DNA of 64,000 nt, taken from positions 186,001 to 250,000 of the forward strand of contig NZ_LYCK01000012.1 in NCBI RefSeq assembly GCF_001679045.1, read 5' to 3'. Numbering within the stretch: the first letter of the stretch is position 1; each line of letters opens with the position of its first letter. The notes below the pieces were generated by a model. That model searched no databases. It saw nothing but the letters and a program-made list of their open reading frames with translations, and was not told where the DNA came from. This document shows, one piece after another, positions 28,106 to 39,342 of the stretch. The stretch comes from Haemophilus haemolyticus. Its GTDB lineage: Bacteria > Pseudomonadota > Gammaproteobacteria > Enterobacterales > Pasteurellaceae. The translations under genes and the position numbers were made by a program.

Positions 28106-28933
28106 ATGAAACTTTACGCGAATAATAAATGTCTTGATTTAAGCGTTCCTAAGATTATGGGAATCCTTAATTTTACGCCTGATTCTTTTTCTGATAGCGG
28201 ACAATTTTTTAGTTTGGATAAAGCGCTTTTTCAAGTTGAAAAAATGTTGGAAGAAGGAGCGACAATTATTGATATTGGTGGTGAATCTACCCGTCCTAAT
28301 GCGGATGAAGTCTCTGAACAAGAAGAATTGCATCGTGTTGTGCCAGTAGTGGAGGCGGTGCGAAGCCGTTTTGATTGCTGGATTTCTGTCGATTCTTCAA
28401 AAGCAGTTGTGATGCGTGAAGCAGCAAGTGTTGGAATGGATTTGATTAATGATATTCGTGCTTTACAAGAGCCAAATGCGTTAGAAACGGCGGTAAAACT
28501 GGCTTTACCTGTTTGCATTATGCATATGCAAGGGCAACCTAGAACGATGCAGGCAAATCCTCATTATGAGAATGTCGTACAAGATGTATTAGCTTTTTTG
28601 CAGAAACGTACTAATGAATGTCTTTCTGCTGGTGTTAAAAAAGAAAACTTAATTTGGGATATGGGATTTGGTTTTGGTAAGTCTGTACAGCATAATTATC
28701 AATTATTACAAAATCTGAATGAATTTTGTCAGATAGGTTATCCAGTTTTAGCAGGATTATCTCGCAAATCAATGATTGGCGCTGTGCTTGATAAACCCGT
28801 CGATCAGCGAGTGATAGGTAGTGCGGCAGGTGCGCTTATTGCAGCGCAAAAAGGTGCAAAAATTTTACGCGTACATGATGTTGCTGCAACATCAGATATG
28901 CTCAAAGTTTGGCAGGCAACAGAAAATGCCTGA
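28106..28933 (+). CDS. folP: Dihydropteroate synthase
   Basis: 275-residue folate enzyme joining p-aminobenzoate to the pterin pyrophosphate, the sulfonamide target. Motifs are MGILNFTPDSFSDSG (about 18-32), GGESTRPNA and the C-terminal LRVHDV. It is followed 37 bases later by glmM, the folP-glmM pair seen in many gammaproteobacteria. An uptake core sits just ahead of the ATG. Confidence 0.95.
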   Translation: MKLYANNKCLDLSVPKIMGILNFTPDSFSDSGQFFSLDKALFQVEKMLEEGATIIDIGGESTRPNADEVSEQEELHRVVPVVEAVRSRFDCWISVDSSKAVVMREAASVGMDLINDIRALQEPNALETAVKLALPVCIMHMQGQPRTMQANPHYENVVQDVLAFLQKRTNECLSAGVKKENLIWDMGFGFGKSVQHNYQLLQNLNEFCQIGYPVLAGLSRKSMIGAVLDKPVDQRVIGSAAGALIAAQKGAKILRVHDVAATSDMLKVWQATENA

Positions 28934-28970
28934 TGGTTTTATAACGATAAAAAATTAAAGGAATTTTATT

Positions 28971-30305
28971 ATGGCAAATCGTAAATATTTTGGAACAGAT
29001 GGTGTACGTGGAAAAGTGGGTTCTTACCCAATCACACCAGATTTCGCATTAAAATTAGGCTGGGCTGCGGGAAAAGTATTAGCTTCTCAAGGTTCGAAAA
29101 TGGTTTTAATCGGTAAAGATACCCGAATTTCTGGATACATGTTGGAATCAGCCCTTGAAGCAGGTTTAGCTGCTGCGGGTTTATCTGCTGCATTTACTGG
29201 CCCTATGCCTACACCAGCTATTGCTTATTTAACCAGAACTTTCCGTGCTGAAGCGGGTATTGTGATCTCAGCCTCTCATAATCCTTATTATGATAATGGC
29301 ATTAAATTCTTTTCAGCAAAAGGGACTAAATTACCTGATGAAATTGAAGAAGCAATTGAAGCGATGTTAGAGCAACCGATGGATTGTGTGGAATCTGCTG
29401 AATTAGGTAAAGCAAGCCGTATTAATGATGCGGCTGGACGCTACATTGAGTTTTGTAAAGGCACATTCCCAGCTCACTTAGGCTTGGAAGGTTATAAGAT
29501 CGTGGTAGATTGTGCAAATGGTGCAACCTACCATATTGCTCCTAATGTATTGAGAGAGCTTGGTGCGGAAGTCATTGAAATTGGTACAGATCCAAATGGT
29601 TTAAACATTAATGAAAAATGTGGCGCGACTGATGTGACTGCATTGCAAGCTAAAGTAGTTGACATGAAAGCTGATGTTGGTTTGGCTTATGATGGCGATG
29701 GTGACCGCATTATGATGGTCGATCATTTAGGAAATAAAGTCGATGGCGACCAAATTCTCTTTATTATTGCGCGTGAAGCATTGCGCTCAGGTCAATTAAA
29801 AGGCGGTGTCGTTGGCACATTAATGAGTAATATGAGCCTAGAGATAGCCTTAAAAATGCTTGGTGTTCCTTTCTTACGTGCAAATGTAGGTGATCGTTAC
29901 GTATTAGAAAAAATGGTTGAAAACGATTGGACACTCGGTGGTGAGAATTCTGGACATATTATCATTGCGGATAAGAATACAACGGGTGATGGCATTGTTG
30001 CTTCATTAGCTGTATTGGCGGCGATGGCACAGCATAAATTATCATTAAATGAATTAGCGAGTGCGGTTAAATTATTCCCACAAGTGTTAATCAATGTACG
30101 TTTTGCGGGAGGGGATAATCCACTTGAAAGTGACGCAGTAAAATCTGTTGCCGCAGACGTTGAAAAACGTTTAGAAGGCAAAGGTCGTATTTTATTGCGT
30201 AAATCGGGTACAGAACCTCTTATTCGAGTTATGGTGGAATGTCAAGACGCTGAACTTGCACAACAATGTGCAGAAGAAATTGCAGAGGCAGTTAAATCTC
30301 ATTAA
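28971..30305 (+). CDS. glmM: Phosphoglucosamine mutase
   Basis: 444-residue enzyme converting glucosamine-6-P to glucosamine-1-P for peptidoglycan and lipooligosaccharide. The phosphoserine loop is [13 protein letters not shown] near residue 100, the metal loop is [13 protein letters not shown] near 240, and the phosphate-binding loop is [14 protein letters not shown] near the end. RBS AAAGGA precedes the ATG. Confidence 0.96.
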   Translation: MANRKYFGTDGVRGKVGSYPITPDFALKLGWAAGKVLASQGSKMVLIGKDTRISGYMLESALEAGLAAAGLSAAFTGPMPTPAIAYLTRTFRAEAGIVISASHNPYYDNGIKFFSAKGTKLPDEIEEAIEAMLEQPMDCVESAELGKASRINDAAGRYIEFCKGTFPAHLGLEGYKIVVDCANGATYHIAPNVLRELGAEVIEIGTDPNGLNINEKCGATDVTALQAKVVDMKADVGLAYDGDGDRIMMVDHLGNKVDGDQILFIIAREALRSGQLKGGVVGTLMSNMSLEIALKMLGVPFLRANVGDRYVLEKMVENDWTLGGENSGHIIIADKNTTGDGIVASLAVLAAMAQHKLSLNELASAVKLFPQVLINVRFAGGDNPLESDAVKSVAADVEKRLEGKGRILLRKSGTEPLIRVMVECQDAELAQQCAEEIAEAVKSH

Positions 30306-30311
30306 TTTTGT

Positions 30312-30340
30312 AACCGCACTTTATTTAGTGCGGTTTATTT
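30312..30340 (+). terminator. Terminator of glmM made of paired uptake cores
   Basis: AACCGCACT (30312-30320), a 6-base loop, AGTGCGGTT (30327-30335) and a T-rich tail. It ends 24 bases before sixA. Confidence 0.75.
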
Positions 30341-30363
30341 TTATCAAATACTTAGGAAAGCAA

Positions 30364-30861
30364 ATGAATATTTTTATTATGCGTCATGGCGAGGCTGAAG
30401 TAATGGCTAATAGTGATAAAGCTCGTCGCTTAACTGCTTATGGTATTAAACAAGCTTTTTCTCAAGGAGAATGGTTAAAACAGCATTTAAGCACGCTAGT
30501 AATTAATTCACTAGACCGTATTTTAGTGAGCCCTTATGTCAGAGCTCAAGAAACCTTTCATCAAGTTAATCAAGCGTTTGATTTGGAGTTAGAAAATAAA
30601 CTTGAAACTTGGGAGGGTATAACCCCTTATGGCCATGCGCATTCAGTCATTGATTATTTAGAAGTGCTGAAACATGATGGGGTTAAGTCTGTATTGATTA
30701 TTTCTCATTTACCTTTAGTTGGAGAGATCGTTGCTGAACTGTATGGAAAACGAAATCCAATACCATTTTATCCTGCAACGATTGCTCAATTATTATGGGA
30801 TGGTAATAAATCAGAAATATTGATGCATCAAGCATCTAGAGAAATTCATAAGATTGATTAA
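30364..30861 (+). CDS. sixA: Phosphohistidine phosphatase SixA
   Basis: 165-residue histidine-phosphatase-superfamily protein. The RHG motif is at the very N-terminus (IFIMRHGEAEVM, residues 4-15), with the second catalytic His in LIISHLPLVGE near residue 121. SixA acts on phosphohistidine of phosphotransfer proteins (ArcB, PTS-Ntr). ATG 30364 with AGGAAAG is the start. An upstream open extension runs through the glmM terminator and is unlikely. Confidence 0.88.
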   Translation: MNIFIMRHGEAEVMANSDKARRLTAYGIKQAFSQGEWLKQHLSTLVINSLDRILVSPYVRAQETFHQVNQAFDLELENKLETWEGITPYGHAHSVIDYLEVLKHDGVKSVLIISHLPLVGEIVAELYGKRNPIPFYPATIAQLLWDGNKSEILMHQASREIHKID

Positions 30862-31093
30862 ATCTAAAACATATATTCATATACATTTCTTTACAAAAAA
30901 TAAAATTTTTCTATGGAACTTTTTTAAAATATATTTAATATCAATGTGTTAGTGCTCTTTTTTACACTTATTTATTTATCAGAAATGTAAATTTCTGTAT
31001 TAGCTATTTTCTTTTAATAAAATTTCCGTAAACTACGCCACATCAAAGCAATAGGGCTTTGCCGTAATCAAGATTTATTCTATGGAGAAAATT

Positions 31094-31549
31094 ATGAAAA
31101 AATTAACACTAGCATTAGTTTTAGGTTCAGCTTTAGCGGTAACTGGTTGTTTCGATAAAGAAGAAGCTGCACAAAAAGTTGACGCAGCTAAACAAGCGGC
31201 AACATCAATGGTTTCTGAAGCAAAAGACGCAGCAACTAATGCTGTTGCTGATGTTAAAGATGCTGCTAAACAAGCTTCAACTGAAGTGAAAAACACTGCA
31301 GTAGAGAAAGCTGCTGAAGTTAAAAATGCAGCAATGGCACAAGTTGAACAAGTAAAAGATGCTGCAGCAGCTAAAGTAAGCGAAATGAAAGATGCTGCAA
31401 CCTCTAAAATTGATGCAATGAAAGACGCTGCATCATCAAAAATGGATGCAATGAAAGATGCTGCTACTTCTAAAATGACTGAAGTTAAAGATGCGGTTTC
31501 TGAAAAAGCAAATCAAGCATCTGATGCAGTAAAAGAAGCTGCAAAATAA
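31094..31549 (+). CDS. Lipoprotein built of eleven 11-residue repeats
   Basis: 151 residues. The signal peptide ends in a lipobox (ALAVTGC, Cys19), so it should be acylated. After a short linker (20-28), residues 29-149 are eleven consecutive 11-residue units without any gap. The consensus is V-x-x-x-K-D-A-A-x-x-K, for example VSEMKDAATSK, IDAMKDAASSK, MDAMKDAATSK. The unit length and Ala/Lys/Glu-rich make-up resemble LEA-type or apolipoprotein-like amphipathic helices, so a long helical rod on the membrane is expected. ATG 31094 is preferred over 31082, since GGAGAAAAT lies before it. It has its own terminator. I do not recognise a function. Confidence 0.8.
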   Translation: MKKLTLALVLGSALAVTGCFDKEEAAQKVDAAKQAATSMVSEAKDAATNAVADVKDAAKQASTEVKNTAVEKAAEVKNAAMAQVEQVKDAAAAKVSEMKDAATSKIDAMKDAASSKMDAMKDAATSKMTEVKDAVSEKANQASDAVKEAAK

Positions 31550-31571
31550 TGCTTTAATCAATTTAAATGAT

Positions 31572-31606
31572 AAAATCCCTGTTAAAGAAATTTAATAGGG
31601 ATTTTT
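31572..31606 (+). terminator. Terminator of the repeat lipoprotein gene
   Basis: AAAATCCCT (31572-31580) pairs with AGGGATTTT (31597-31605) across a 16-base loop, and a T-run follows. Confidence 0.8.
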
Positions 31607-31624
31607 TATTTAGGAAAACAAAAT

Positions 31625-31891
31625 ATGTTATGTGCAATTTATAAAAGTAAAAAGAAACCGGGAAGTTATCTGTATATCGCGAAAAGAGAGGATTTTTCTA
31701 AAGTGCCAGAAGTGTTACTGAGCCACTTTGGAAAACCAGAATTAGTCATGATGTTTAATTTACTTGGAAGCAAGCCGCTACATAATGTAGATAGCAATGA
31801 GGTATTGGAAAAAATTAAACAACAAGGATTTTATTTGCAAATACCAAAACAAGATGATGGTTTATTTAATAGCTTGAGTGAGATCAAATAA
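31625..31891 (+). CDS. ycgL: YcgL family protein
   Basis: 88-residue cytoplasmic protein of the YcgL family ([18 protein letters not shown] start, [16 protein letters not shown] core). The fold is known but the biochemical role is not. It is preceded by AGGAAAAC and followed by bioD, 101 bases downstream. Confidence 0.82.
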   Translation: MLCAIYKSKKKPGSYLYIAKREDFSKVPEVLLSHFGKPELVMMFNLLGSKPLHNVDSNEVLEKIKQQGFYLQIPKQDDGLFNSLSEIK

Positions 31892-31992
31892 ATTGTTTAT
31901 TTTTGATACGAAAAAGAGAAAATTTGCGTTATCTCAAATTTTTAAAAGAAAAATTCTTTTAAAATCCACCGCACTTTTTAAAGGAGATAAAA

Positions 31993-32721
31993 ATGAGTAG
32001 CTTTTTTGTTGCGGGGACAGATACAAATGTGGGAAAAACCACAGCAACCCGCGCGATTATTCAAGCCTTGCAAAAGCAAGGTGTGCAAGTTGTTGGGTAT
32101 AAACCCATTGCTTGTTGCGGTGAGGAAAGTATTTACCCAGCGATGCAAGAAGAAAATACATCAGATTATGATAATTTATCAAATTCAGATGTATTAACAT
32201 TAATGGATTCAACTAAAGAAAATGTGTCCTACAAGGATATTAATAGTTATACATTTAGCCATAGTGCACCGATGCTGACACAAGATAGGACGCGTATTAA
32301 GTTAGATAAAATTAATCATGATTTAACTCGATTAAATCAAAATTATCAGTCTGTGGTGGTTGAGGGCTCGTTTGGTTTAATGACTCCAATGGCGGAAGGA
32401 AAAAGTTTTGCTGATTGGGTTGCACAACGAAAAATGCCTGTGGTTCTTGTGGTTGGTATTAAAGATGGTTGTGTGAATCACGCGTTGTTAACTGTGCAAG
32501 CGATTCAACAACTAGGCGTGCCGTTATTGGGCTGGATAGCTAACCGTGTTAATCCATTATTAAGCCATTATGCAGAAATTGTTGATTTGCTTGTTGAGCA
32601 TATTGATGCGCCGCTTTTAGGGAAAATTCCTTATTTGCATAAACCAGAAGAACAAGAATTGGGACATTATTTAACGGATATTGAGCGATTAATGTATATG
32701 CAAACAGAGTTAGTCAAATAA
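31993..32721 (+). CDS. bioD: Dethiobiotin synthetase
   Basis: 242-residue ATP-dependent ligase forming the ureido ring of dethiobiotin in biotin synthesis. The P-loop is GTDTNVGKTTATRA near residue 8, with YKPIACCG and EGSFGLMTPM following. No other bio gene is adjacent, so it resembles the unlinked BioD copy found in enterics. RBS AAGGAG precedes ATG. Confidence 0.9.
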   Translation: MSSFFVAGTDTNVGKTTATRAIIQALQKQGVQVVGYKPIACCGEESIYPAMQEENTSDYDNLSNSDVLTLMDSTKENVSYKDINSYTFSHSAPMLTQDRTRIKLDKINHDLTRLNQNYQSVVVEGSFGLMTPMAEGKSFADWVAQRKMPVVLVVGIKDGCVNHALLTVQAIQQLGVPLLGWIANRVNPLLSHYAEIVDLLVEHIDAPLLGKIPYLHKPEEQELGHYLTDIERLMYMQTELVK

Positions 32722-32751
32722 TAAAGTGCGGTTAAAGTTTTTTATATTTAG

Positions 32752-32776
32752 ATAAGGGCGTAAATAACGCCCTTAT
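32752..32776. terminator. Bidirectional terminator between bioD and metF
   Basis: ATAAGGGCG (32752-32760) and CGCCCTTAT (32768-32776) form a perfect 9-bp stem with a 7-base loop between convergent genes, with T-rich flanks on both strands. Confidence 0.85.
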
Positions 32777-32806
32777 TTTATGGAAGAAAGATTTCTTATC
32801 TTTGAG

Positions 32807-33739
<933 letters not shown>

Positions 33740-33834
33740 TTATGTATGAGTCAATTTTAATAAATTCATTAAAAACATTAATTTAGTTAATGTAAATAGG
33801 TTTCAGCAAAAATACTAAAATATTGCATAAAAAA

Positions 33835-33863
33835 TTAGCATTCATGAAATAAATATGTATAAT
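33835..33863 (+). promoter_or_regulatory. Promoter of rplM-rpsI
   Basis: TTAGCA (33835-33840), a 17-base spacer and TATAAT (33858-33863, perfect). This implies a transcript start near 33870 and a leader of about 130 bases. Confidence 0.65.
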
Positions 33864-33869
33864 ACACCG

Positions 33870-34427
<558 letters not shown>

Positions 34428-34443
34428 TCACGAGGTTTAGAAA

Positions 34444-34836
34444 ATGGCAGAGAATCAAAACTACGGCACAGGTCGCCGCAAAAGCTCTTCAGCTCGTGTA
34501 TTTATCAAACCGGGCAGTGGTAAAATCACTATCAACCAACGTGAATTAGACGTTTACTTCGGCCGTGAAACTGCGCGCATGGTAGTACGTCAGCCATTAG
34601 AATTGGTTGAGTTAACTGATAAATTAGACCTATACATCACTGTTAAAGGTGGTGGTATTTCTGGTCAAGCGGGTGCAATCCGTCACGGTATCACTCGTGC
34701 ATTGATGGAATACGATGAAACATTACGCCCAGCACTTCGTGCAGCTGGTTTCGTTACTCGTGACGCACGTCGCGTTGAACGTAAAAAAGTGGGTTTACAC
34801 AAAGCACGTCGTCGTCCACAATACTCAAAACGTTAA
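34444..34836 (+). CDS. rpsI: 30S ribosomal protein S9
   Basis: 130-residue S9, whose basic C-terminal tail (RRPQYSKR) reaches the P-site tRNA. The [13 protein letters not shown] start and [19 protein letters not shown] signature are present. It lies 16 bases after rplM. Confidence 0.97.
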   Translation: MAENQNYGTGRRKSSSARVFIKPGSGKITINQRELDVYFGRETARMVVRQPLELVELTDKLDLYITVKGGGISGQAGAIRHGITRALMEYDETLRPALRAAGFVTRDARRVERKKVGLHKARRRPQYSKR

Positions 34837-34860
34837 TTTTTATTTTCGTTTCGAAAAAGA

Positions 34861-34887
34861 AAAGCAGAGAGAAATCTCTGCTTTTTT
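34861..34887 (+). terminator. Terminator of rplM-rpsI
   Basis: AAAGCAGAG (34861-34869) pairs with CTCTGCTTT (34876-34884), and a T-run follows. Confidence 0.88.
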
Positions 34888-34929
34888 GTTATCTAACTTA
34901 TTGATTATAAAACAATAAAAAAGAATTGT

Positions 34930-34960
34930 TTGGCAAATGACTTACGCTTTGTGGTAGAAT
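34930..34960 (+). promoter_or_regulatory. Candidate extended -10 promoter of sspAB
   Basis: TTGGCA (34930-34935) and TAGAAT (34955-34960) are 19 bases apart. The -10 is preceded by TGG, an extended -10 element that can compensate for the long spacer. Confidence 0.45.
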
Positions 34961-35009
34961 ACACACCCCTTATAAAATATAGAATATTTTTGGATCTTCG
35001 GAGGAATAA

Positions 35010-35648
35010 ATGTCCAGCGCATCAAGTAAACGTTCAGTAATGACCCTTTTTTCAAATAAAGATGATATTTACTGTCATCAGGTAAAAATTGTTTTAGCTG
35101 AAAAAGGTGTACTTTATGAGAACGAAGAAGTTGATTTGCAAGCATTACCAGAAGATTTAATGGAATTAAATCCGTATGCTACGGTGCCTACGTTAGTTGA
35201 TCGTGATCTTGTTTTGTTTAGTTCGCGAATTATTATGGAATATCTTGACGAGCGTTTTCCGCATCCACCATTAATGCAAGTGTATCCAGTTTCTCGAGCA
35301 AAAGATCGTCTTTTGATGTTACGAATTGAACAAGATTGGTATCCAACTCTCAAGAAAGCGGAAAATGGTACAGAAAGTGAAAAAGCTGAAGCGCTCAAAC
35401 AATTAAAAGAAGAACTTTTAGCGATTATACCAGTTTTCCAGCAAACACCTTATTTCATGAATGAAGAGTTTGGTTTAGTAGATTGTTATGTTGCTCCATT
35501 GTTATGGAAATTAAAACATTTAGGCGTAGAATTTACAGGTCCAGGTAGTAAACCGATTAAGGGATATATGGATCGTGTATTTAGTCGAGATTCATTCTTG
35601 CAGTCTGTAGGTGAGGCTGCACCAAAAAATTTAATGGATGATAAATAA
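35010..35648 (+). CDS. sspA: Stringent starvation protein A
   Basis: 212-residue glutathione-S-transferase-fold protein that binds RNA polymerase and modulates transcription in stationary phase. It shows the N-terminal thioredoxin-like MTLFSNKDDIYCHQVKIVLAEKG and the NPYATVPTLVDRDLVLFSSRIIMEYLDERFPHP block typical of SspA. RBS GGAGG precedes. The stop overlaps the sspB start by one base (TAATG). Confidence 0.95.
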   Translation: MSSASSKRSVMTLFSNKDDIYCHQVKIVLAEKGVLYENEEVDLQALPEDLMELNPYATVPTLVDRDLVLFSSRIIMEYLDERFPHPPLMQVYPVSRAKDRLLMLRIEQDWYPTLKKAENGTESEKAEALKQLKEELLAIIPVFQQTPYFMNEEFGLVDCYVAPLLWKLKHLGVEFTGPGSKPIKGYMDRVFSRDSFLQSVGEAAPKNLMDDK

Positions 35649-36100
35649 TGGAATACAAAGCTTCTCCTAAGCGCCCTTATTTATTACGCGCCTATTATGA
35701 TTGGCTAGTAGATAATAGTTTCACGCCTTATTTAGTTGTTGATGCGACTTATTTAGGTGTGAATGTTCCTGTCGAATATGTAAAAGATGGGCAGATTGTA
35801 TTGAACTTGTCTGCTAATGCTACGGGCAATTTACAACTTACAAATGATTTCATCCAGTTTAATGCCCGATTTAAAGGTGTTTCTCGTGAACTCTATATTC
35901 CAATGGGCGCAGCGCTTGCGATCTATGCTCGTGAAAATGGTGATGGCGTGATGTTTGAACCAGAAGAGGTTTACGATGAACTTAATTCTGAGCCAGATAC
36001 TGAACAACCAACTGGTTTTCATGAGGCTGTAGAGAGTCCTAAAAAACGAGAAGAAAAAAAGAAAACCAAATCAGTTTCCCATTTAAGAATTGTTGATTAA
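35648..36100 (+). CDS. sspB: ClpXP adaptor SspB
   Basis: 150-residue adaptor that hands ssrA-tagged proteins to ClpXP. The folded N-terminal domain (about 1-110, KRPYLLRAYYDWLVDNSFTPY, VPMEYV-like strands) is followed by a flexible linker. The terminal ClpX-docking peptide reads VSHLRIVD, matching the LRVVK-type motif of SspB tails. It is coupled to sspA. Confidence 0.95.
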   Translation: MEYKASPKRPYLLRAYYDWLVDNSFTPYLVVDATYLGVNVPVEYVKDGQIVLNLSANATGNLQLTNDFIQFNARFKGVSRELYIPMGAALAIYARENGDGVMFEPEEVYDELNSEPDTEQPTGFHEAVESPKKREEKKKTKSVSHLRIVD

Positions 36101-36102
36101 GA

Positions 36103-36131
36103 AAAACGCGATGAAGTTATCATCGCGTTTA
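36103..36131. terminator. Terminator between sspB and dxs
   Basis: AAAACGCGATGA (36103-36114) pairs with TCATCGCGTTTA-like sequence (36120-36131), with T/A-rich flanks on both strands. It separates convergent sspB and dxs. Confidence 0.8.
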
Positions 36132-36134
36132 TTT

Positions 36135-38012
36135 TTATAAATTACCTTGTTTTTCAACAAAATTTAGAATTTTTTCTTCAATTCCTTTTGAATCTAATCC
36201 CAAATCTTTCAAGGCCTCTTGCTGTGTTGCTTGTGGAATAAAGTAATCTGGCAAACCAAGCTGTAAAAGTGCGGTTGATTTTCCAGATGAATTTAGCACT
36301 TCCGCAACAGCAGATCCTGCTCCTCCTTGAATTGCATTTTCTTCTAATGTGACCAGATAATCGTGAGTTTGTGCAAGCACATTAATCATTTCAATATCAA
36401 TCGGTTTCACAAAACGCATATCGACAACAGTGGCATTAAGTTTTTCTGATGCCTCTAACGCGGAAGGTAGCAGAGTACCAAAGTTTAAAATCGCAATTTT
36501 TTGACCTTCTCGAATTAAACGTGATTTACCGATAGGAAGCATTTCTAAAGGTGTTAGTTCAACACCAATGGCATTTCCGCGAGGATAACGCACTGCCGCA
36601 GGTTTTCCACATTGATAACCTGTATAGAGCATTTGACGGCATTCATTTTCATCACTTGGTGTCATGATGATCATATTTGGAATGCAACGCATAAAGCTGA
36701 GATCAAATGCCCCTTGGTGTGTTGGGCCATCGGCGCCTACGATGCCCGCTCGATCAATCGCAAATAATACAGGCAGATTTTGAATGGCAACATCGTGAAT
36801 TAATTGATCGTAAGCACGTTGTAGAAATGTCGAGTAAATCGCAACTACAGGTTTATATCCGCCAATAGCGAGTCCAGTGGCAAACGTGACGGCATGTTGC
36901 TCTGCAATTGCCACATCAAAATATTGTTCTGGGAAACGCTGAGAAAACTCCACCATGCCAGAGCCTTCACGCATTGCAGGTGTGATACCAATAATTTTGG
37001 AATCTTTTTCTGCCATTTCGCATAACCAATCACCAAAAATTTTCGAATAAGTTGGCTTGGTATTGTGTTTAGGCAATTCACCACTGATTGGGTCAAATTT
37101 GGGTACGCCGTGGAAACCAATTGGATCTTTTTCTGCGGGCGCGTATCCTTTACCTTTTTTCGTTTTTATATGTAAGAATTGTGGTCCTTTCAGATTACGC
37201 ATATTCGTAAGTGTTGCCACTAATTCATCAATATTATGCCCATCCACCGGGCCAATATAATTAAAACCGAGTTCTTCAAATAATGTACTTTCTGGCGAGA
37301 ACATCACTCCTTTCATGTGTTCTTCGGTTTTTTTCATAAAGTTTTTTACAGGTGGAACTTTATCGAGAATTTTTTTACTTCCATCTCGTAATGTGGAGTA
37401 GATAGAACCAGAGAAAATTCGAGCAAGGTGATTGTTCAGTGCACCGACATTCTCTGAAATTGACATTTCATTATCATTTAAAATGACCAACATATCAGTG
37501 TGAACAGAACCTGCGTGATTCAGCGCTTCAAAAGCCATTCCTGCAGTAATTGCGCCGTCTCCGATTACGCATACCGTTTTTCTACTAGCATTTTCTCGTT
37601 CTGCGGCAACTGCAATACCTAATCCAGCACTAATAGAAGTAGAGGAGTGGCCAACGCTTAATACGTCAAATTCACTTTCTTCACGCCAAGGGAAAGGATG
37701 AATACCGTCTTTTTGGCGAATTGTGGACATTTGATCTCGACGACCTGTTAAAATTTTGTGTGGATAGGCTTGATGTCCAACATCCCAAATTAACTGATCA
37801 AATGGTGTTTTATATACGTAATGTAGTGCAACGGTTAGCTCTACGGTGCCTAAACCTGATGCTAAATGCCCGCTAGTTTGACTAACAGATTCTAAAAGAT
37901 AACCGCGTAATTCTTGGCAGAGTTGTGGTAGCTGATCTTTATTTAAAAGACGCAAATCTTCTGGTGAATTAATCAAAGATAATAAAGGGTAATTGTTCAT
38001 ATTGTTAGTCAT
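36135..38012 (-). CDS. dxs: 1-deoxy-D-xylulose-5-phosphate synthase
   Basis: 625-residue thiamine-diphosphate enzyme opening the MEP isoprenoid pathway from pyruvate and glyceraldehyde-3-P. It shows [13 protein letters not shown], the TPP/Mg motif [18 protein letters not shown] near residue 150 and the transketolase central motif [15 protein letters not shown] near 425. The start at 38012 (MTNNMNNY) is preferred. The open frame continues 13 codons upstream without support. The next gene upstream is ispA, the same pathway, followed by xseB: a conserved xseB-ispA-dxs operon. Confidence 0.95.
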   Translation of the reverse strand: MTNNMNNYPLLSLINSPEDLRLLNKDQLPQLCQELRGYLLESVSQTSGHLASGLGTVELTVALHYVYKTPFDQLIWDVGHQAYPHKILTGRRDQMSTIRQKDGIHPFPWREESEFDVLSVGHSSTSISAGLGIAVAAERENASRKTVCVIGDGAITAGMAFEALNHAGSVHTDMLVILNDNEMSISENVGALNNHLARIFSGSIYSTLRDGSKKILDKVPPVKNFMKKTEEHMKGVMFSPESTLFEELGFNYIGPVDGHNIDELVATLTNMRNLKGPQFLHIKTKKGKGYAPAEKDPIGFHGVPKFDPISGELPKHNTKPTYSKIFGDWLCEMAEKDSKIIGITPAMREGSGMVEFSQRFPEQYFDVAIAEQHAVTFATGLAIGGYKPVVAIYSTFLQRAYDQLIHDVAIQNLPVLFAIDRAGIVGADGPTHQGAFDLSFMRCIPNMIIMTPSDENECRQMLYTGYQCGKPAAVRYPRGNAIGVELTPLEMLPIGKSRLIREGQKIAILNFGTLLPSALEASEKLNATVVDMRFVKPIDIEMINVLAQTHDYLVTLEENAIQGGAGSAVAEVLNSSGKSTALLQLGLPDYFIPQATQQEALKDLGLDSKGIEEKILNFVEKQGNL

Positions 38013-38065
38013 TTTAAAAACGTTATAATTTTGACCGCACTTTGTGAGCATTGATGCAGTCGGTA

Positions 38066-38956
38066 TTAACTTTTTCTAGTAATAATGAATTCAGCTAATG
38101 CACGAAGTGTGGTTGTATCAAAAGGAATTTTTTCTAATTCAGACAAAGCACTTTGATATAGATCTTGCGCTTTTTGTTTTGCGCCGCTTAATCCAAGTAA
38201 TTTGGGATATGTACTTTTATCTAAATCAAGATCGGCGCCGACTTGTTTGCCAATTTCTGCGCTATCACCCTCAATATCTAAAATATCATCTTGAACTTGA
38301 AAGGCTAAGCCAATGGCTTCCGCATATTGTGTTAAGGATTGTTCTAACCTTTTGTCGGTAAAATGCGGAGAACAAATAAAACCTAATTTTAATGCAGCAA
38401 TTAGCAATGCGCCCGTTTTATTACGATGGATTAATTCTAATTCGCTTAAACTAATTTGTTTATGTTCAGAGATAAGATCTAAACTTTGCCCTAAGCACAT
38501 TCCTTGTACGCCAGCGCCTTGCGCTAAAATTTGAACTAAAGCCAGTTTTTGTTCAGAAGAAATATTTGGCGTTTTAGTTAACATTTCAAAAGCAAAACTT
38601 TGAAGGGCATCGCCTGCAAGAATAGCCGTAGCTTCATCAAATTGGATATGACAAGTAGGGTGCCCACGACGTAGACTGTCATTATCCATTGCGGGTAAAT
38701 CATCGTGAATTAAGGAATAGGCATGAATGGCTTCAATAGCGGCAGCGGCGTAATCTAAGGTTTGTTTCTCTGCACCAAGCATTTGACCTGTTGCGTAAAC
38801 TAAAAAAGGTCTAACCCGTTTACCACCAAGTAATAATGCGTATTTCATCGCCTCAAGCAAAGGCGCATTATGACTTTCAATGCCCTCAAATTGAGCTTCT
38901 AAAAAGCGATTGATACGAGTTTGAACCTGTTGTAATTCTTCAGAAAAGTTACCCAT
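38066..38956 (-). CDS. ispA: Farnesyl diphosphate synthase
   Basis: 296-residue prenyltransferase condensing IPP with DMAPP/GPP to C15. The first aspartate-rich motif is [17 protein letters not shown] near residue 80, and the second is [13 protein letters not shown] near 220. The start codon overlaps the xseB stop by one base (TAATG), so translation is coupled. Confidence 0.96.
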   Translation of the reverse strand: MGNFSEELQQVQTRINRFLEAQFEGIESHNAPLLEAMKYALLLGGKRVRPFLVYATGQMLGAEKQTLDYAAAAIEAIHAYSLIHDDLPAMDNDSLRRGHPTCHIQFDEATAILAGDALQSFAFEMLTKTPNISSEQKLALVQILAQGAGVQGMCLGQSLDLISEHKQISLSELELIHRNKTGALLIAALKLGFICSPHFTDKRLEQSLTQYAEAIGLAFQVQDDILDIEGDSAEIGKQVGADLDLDKSTYPKLLGLSGAKQKAQDLYQSALSELEKIPFDTTTLRALAEFIITRKS

Positions 38957-39195
38957 TAAGAATTTCCTTCATAATCATTCAGTGGGGCATCTTCTGTTTT
39001 TTGCAATAAGATCTGAATACGTTGTTCTGCTTGTTGTAAACGTTCTTGTCCTAACTTAGCGAGTTGCACACCTTGTTCAAATTCTTTTAACGCTTCTTCT
39101 AACGGTAGATCGCCATTTTCTAAATGTATAACAATATTTTCTAACTGCGCTAACGTTGTCTCAAAATCTTGTGAAGATGCGGGTTTACGCGCCAT
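38956..39195 (-). CDS. xseB: Exodeoxyribonuclease VII small subunit
   Basis: 79-residue two-helix subunit that assembles with XseA. The motif [35 protein letters not shown] is the family signature. ATG 39195 is chosen since AAGGA lies 7 bases before it. A GTG six codons upstream is the alternative. It is the first gene of xseB-ispA-dxs. Confidence 0.93.
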   Translation of the reverse strand: MARKPASSQDFETTLAQLENIVIHLENGDLPLEEALKEFEQGVQLAKLGQERLQQAEQRIQILLQKTEDAPLNDYEGNS

Positions 39196-39342
39196 GGAAT
39201 TATCCTTTTTCACGGTAAAAATTGCTTGCCATTGTACTGTATTTTACTTGAGTTGTTAAAAAATTATTTCAAGCTAGGACCAGTGGACTTTTCACTATCT
39301 TTGCGTAAAATACTCGCCACTTTAAATACCCAAGCTATTCAT

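Noticed and set aside
31200..31540. Repeated DNA at 31.2-31.5 kb as a CRISPR-like array
   Set aside because: The repeats are in frame within one protein (11-residue units), with no distinct spacers and no cas genes.
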